Assembly (NCBI GenBank): GCA_004154925.1
Contig: QJNS01000093.1
Span: forward strand, 186,001-250,000
Length of the DNA stretch: 64,000 nt
Reading direction: 5' to 3'
DNA from: Monosporascus cannonballus
Lineage: Eukaryota; Ascomycota; Sordariomycetes; Xylariales
The notes under the pieces are model-generated. The model did not search any database. It was not told the DNA's origin and saw only the letters and a list, made by a program, of their open reading frames with translations. Shown here one piece after another: positions 62,143 through 64,000 of the stretch. The position numbers and the translations under genes were made by a program. Every line of letters starts with the position of its first letter. Positions within the stretch are counted from its first letter, which is position 1.

Positions 62143-63472
62143 CTATTCGGCGGCACCGCGCTCGGCGCCACCAGCACCAGGACCTCCCCTCCAGAGGCCG
62201 TAGAAGCCCTCGCAGTTCTTCCACATCTTGATAGTGCCATCCTCGGAACCGGTGGCGTAGAGCTTGCCATCTGGTGAGAAGGCGATGGACCATACGGGGC
62301 CGTGATGGCCCTTGTGGATGTCTACAAGGGTTCTGTTAGTACTACAACTATGCCGCCGCGCTGTACAAGAAGAGTGGGAGACTTACCGATTTCAGCGTCG
62401 TCGTCCCATCGGTAGACTCTGGCCCAGGTGGCGGGAATGTCCTCGCCGACGACGAACTTTCTTCCCTTGGGGTCCAATGCGACACTGGCAACCTTATAGT
62501 CCATCTTGACGCGCTTGAGCTCCTCCATAGCGCGCTTGCCACCCCAGAAATAGACGGACTTCCCAGCGGCGACGGCGAGAACGGGAAGACCACCTCCGAT
62601 ATCCGAGTCGGACGTGTAATCAGGGGCTAGGGATGAGAACTCGCACGACCCGATCTCACCATCTAGAACCTCCTGCTTGACGACGCTCTTGGAGGGCAAA
62701 TCAAACCATCGCAATGTGTTCTCGGAGGCCGTGATCAATATGTTGGGATCCTTAGTCCAGACGATGAACTTGATAGAAGCAGTGTGGACGCCGACGCCGA
62801 TCTCGAAGGCTGAGGCAGCTTGGATGGTGCACTCGTTACCGGCCGGGTTCCCGTCGCTCTTAGTCTCAGAGTCGGCGATCTGAGGCTTCATCTCGGTAAT
62901 GTCGAAGATGCGGAGTTTCTTCTCAAAGCCGCCGGTGGCGACGAGGTCAGAATTGTCGGGAGGGTATGCGACGGCGCGGACAATGTGGTTATGCTGGAGG
63001 GTGACAAGAGGCTCTCCCGTATGGGTATCCCAAATCTTGCTGCCACAACAAGTCAGCCGAAGCGCAGCATTAATCAGAGAACCGGGATTCCTTTACGCTG
63101 TGAAATCGGCAGAGGCGGTAGCAGCCGTGGAGGCATCGGGGCTCAACCTGGCCTGCCAGACAGCGCCCTTGTGACCGATGAAGGTGCCGATCCAGTCGCC
63201 GGTCTGACCGTCGCGAAGCATGGGATTACCATCTGCGGGAGGAGGCGCAAGAGTCAGTACGCCGCAATCGAATCGAACAGGGATGCGTGCTGGGCCAGAG
63301 GTATATGGAATGTATTACCTTTGCAAGCGGAAATCAGATAGTAGGATTCGTCCTTCTCGAGAGGCGAGAAACTGATGTGGGGGACGGGCCGGGAGTGGCC
63401 GTGGCATGTCAGAGGGACATATTGTCTCTGGCCGTCGGCTGGGGCTAAAGAGGCCTGAGATTGCGAAGCCAT
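62143..63472 (-). CDS. STRAP: STRAP-type WD40-repeat protein
   Basis: Four exons on the minus strand (63472-63319, 63232-63097, 63039-62387, 62321-62143), 1122 nt, 373 residues. Introns start GTAATA, GTAAAG and GTAAGT and end CGCAG, GGCAG and TGTAG; phases fit at each join. WD40 repeats cover most of the chain: '[15 protein letters not shown]', '[14 protein letters not shown]...[12 protein letters not shown]', '[12 protein letters not shown]', '[20 protein letters not shown]' and the last repeat '[20 protein letters not shown]...IKMW'. In animals STRAP binds TGF-beta receptors and the SMN complex and joins Unr in translation control. Fungi keep a cytoplasmic homologue with roles inferred in RNA handling. 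Human STRAP is 350 residues, so the length fits. The glycine-rich tail ends GAERGAAE. No defects seen. Confidence 0.92.
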
Positions 63473-64000
63473 GGAGAAGGGATATCTTCGTTTGATAGAG
63501 GGATAGGACTTGGCAGCGCGAGTTCGGGCAGTTGTCGCAACAAGGGAGATAGATGGCTCGAGGGCACTTTACGCGATTACGGAAGAGACGGGCAAAAAGG
63601 TGCGGTAAAATAACGACGATGCCTTGGGAGTTAGATCGAGGAACGTCCAGCTCAGTACGCACGCACTGGTCCTTCTTCGTTGGGAGATAAAGGCGTGACA
63701 CCTCGTCGAGGCTGCACAGAATGCCGTGGCGCTGCGGTAAGGGTATGGTACGCGGTTGTTTGGTGTATGATGGATAATTTTTGCTGGCGATGTAAGCAGT
63801 ATGTGGTTGCTAGTCGAAAGGTCTCGAAACGCTAGTAATATAAATATGAAGTAGGTTTAAGGCAAACGACAATGGCGCTCCAAATATAACGAAATTGAAC
63901 GAGATAAAGCGAGTTGAACCGAAGTGATTTGAAGCGGGATTCACTTGATAAGTGGGAGACGCGAATAGACCGAATCCACGTCAGTGACGAAAAGGGGGAG
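63473..64000. other. Upstream region of the STRAP-type gene
   Basis: Leader and promoter sequence. No second gene is seen before the window edge. An open minus-strand frame (63315-63701) is a shadow running through exon 1 in another frame. Confidence 0.5.

Noticed and set aside
1..64000. CRISPR arrays, bacterial operons or phage
   Set aside because: No spaced short repeats or bacterial gene structure. Introns, LTR elements and RIP point to a fungus.

Overview
This window comes from a filamentous ascomycete (Pezizomycotina). From about 2.3 kb to 56.0 kb it is very AT-rich and packed with LTR retrotransposons. Related copies differ almost only by C-to-T and G-to-A changes, many of which turn CAA, CAG, CGA or TGG codons into stops. 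This is the footprint of repeat-induced point mutation (RIP). The last 8 kb has normal base composition, with short-intron genes typical of Pezizomycotina. Organism and RIP are inferred from composition, intron style and element families. No database search was possible.

Layout. 1-2335: a decayed tRNA-like sequence, a copia-type LTR and a non-RIPed island with no recognised gene. 2336-9640: LTR fragments, a ~270-bp repeat and a minus-strand Gypsy element (E0). 9950-17875: a plus-strand Gypsy chromovirus (E4). Its 3' LTR is split by a small gag-protease-only element (D, 15855-17742, target duplication AATAC). 17876-20943 and 22456-22897: unassigned RIPed sequence around a second gag-only element (G, 20944-22455, duplication AATAT/AATAC). 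22898-24105: second copy of the ~270-bp repeat and an element fragment. 24100-24640: a GC-richer tandem duplication of ~258 bp.

The most informative signal is at 24926-48529. Four separate stretches (24926-25547, 32374-33483, 40116-41216, 46684-48529) are pieces of one plus-strand gene for a RecQ-type, telomere-linked-helicase-like protein. It is cut by three full-length LTR retrotransposons: Gypsy E1 (25548-32373), Gypsy E5 (33484-40115) and Copia F (41217-46683). Each has a 5-bp target duplication. Removing E5 and F with one duplication copy each restores the reading frame exactly. A fourth element, Gypsy E3 (48926-55638), lies just downstream. All large Gypsy elements of this group for which the region can be read also carry an antisense cysteine-rich reading frame between pol and the 3' LTR.

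56.0-64.0 kb: gene-bearing euchromatin. A three-exon gene on the minus strand (57048-58353) encodes a protein of about 357 residues that I do not recognise. A four-exon gene on the minus strand (62143-63472) encodes a STRAP-type WD40 protein. Between them lie about 3.8 kb with no firm gene; one small secreted-protein-like ORF there (59411-59626) is noted with low confidence.
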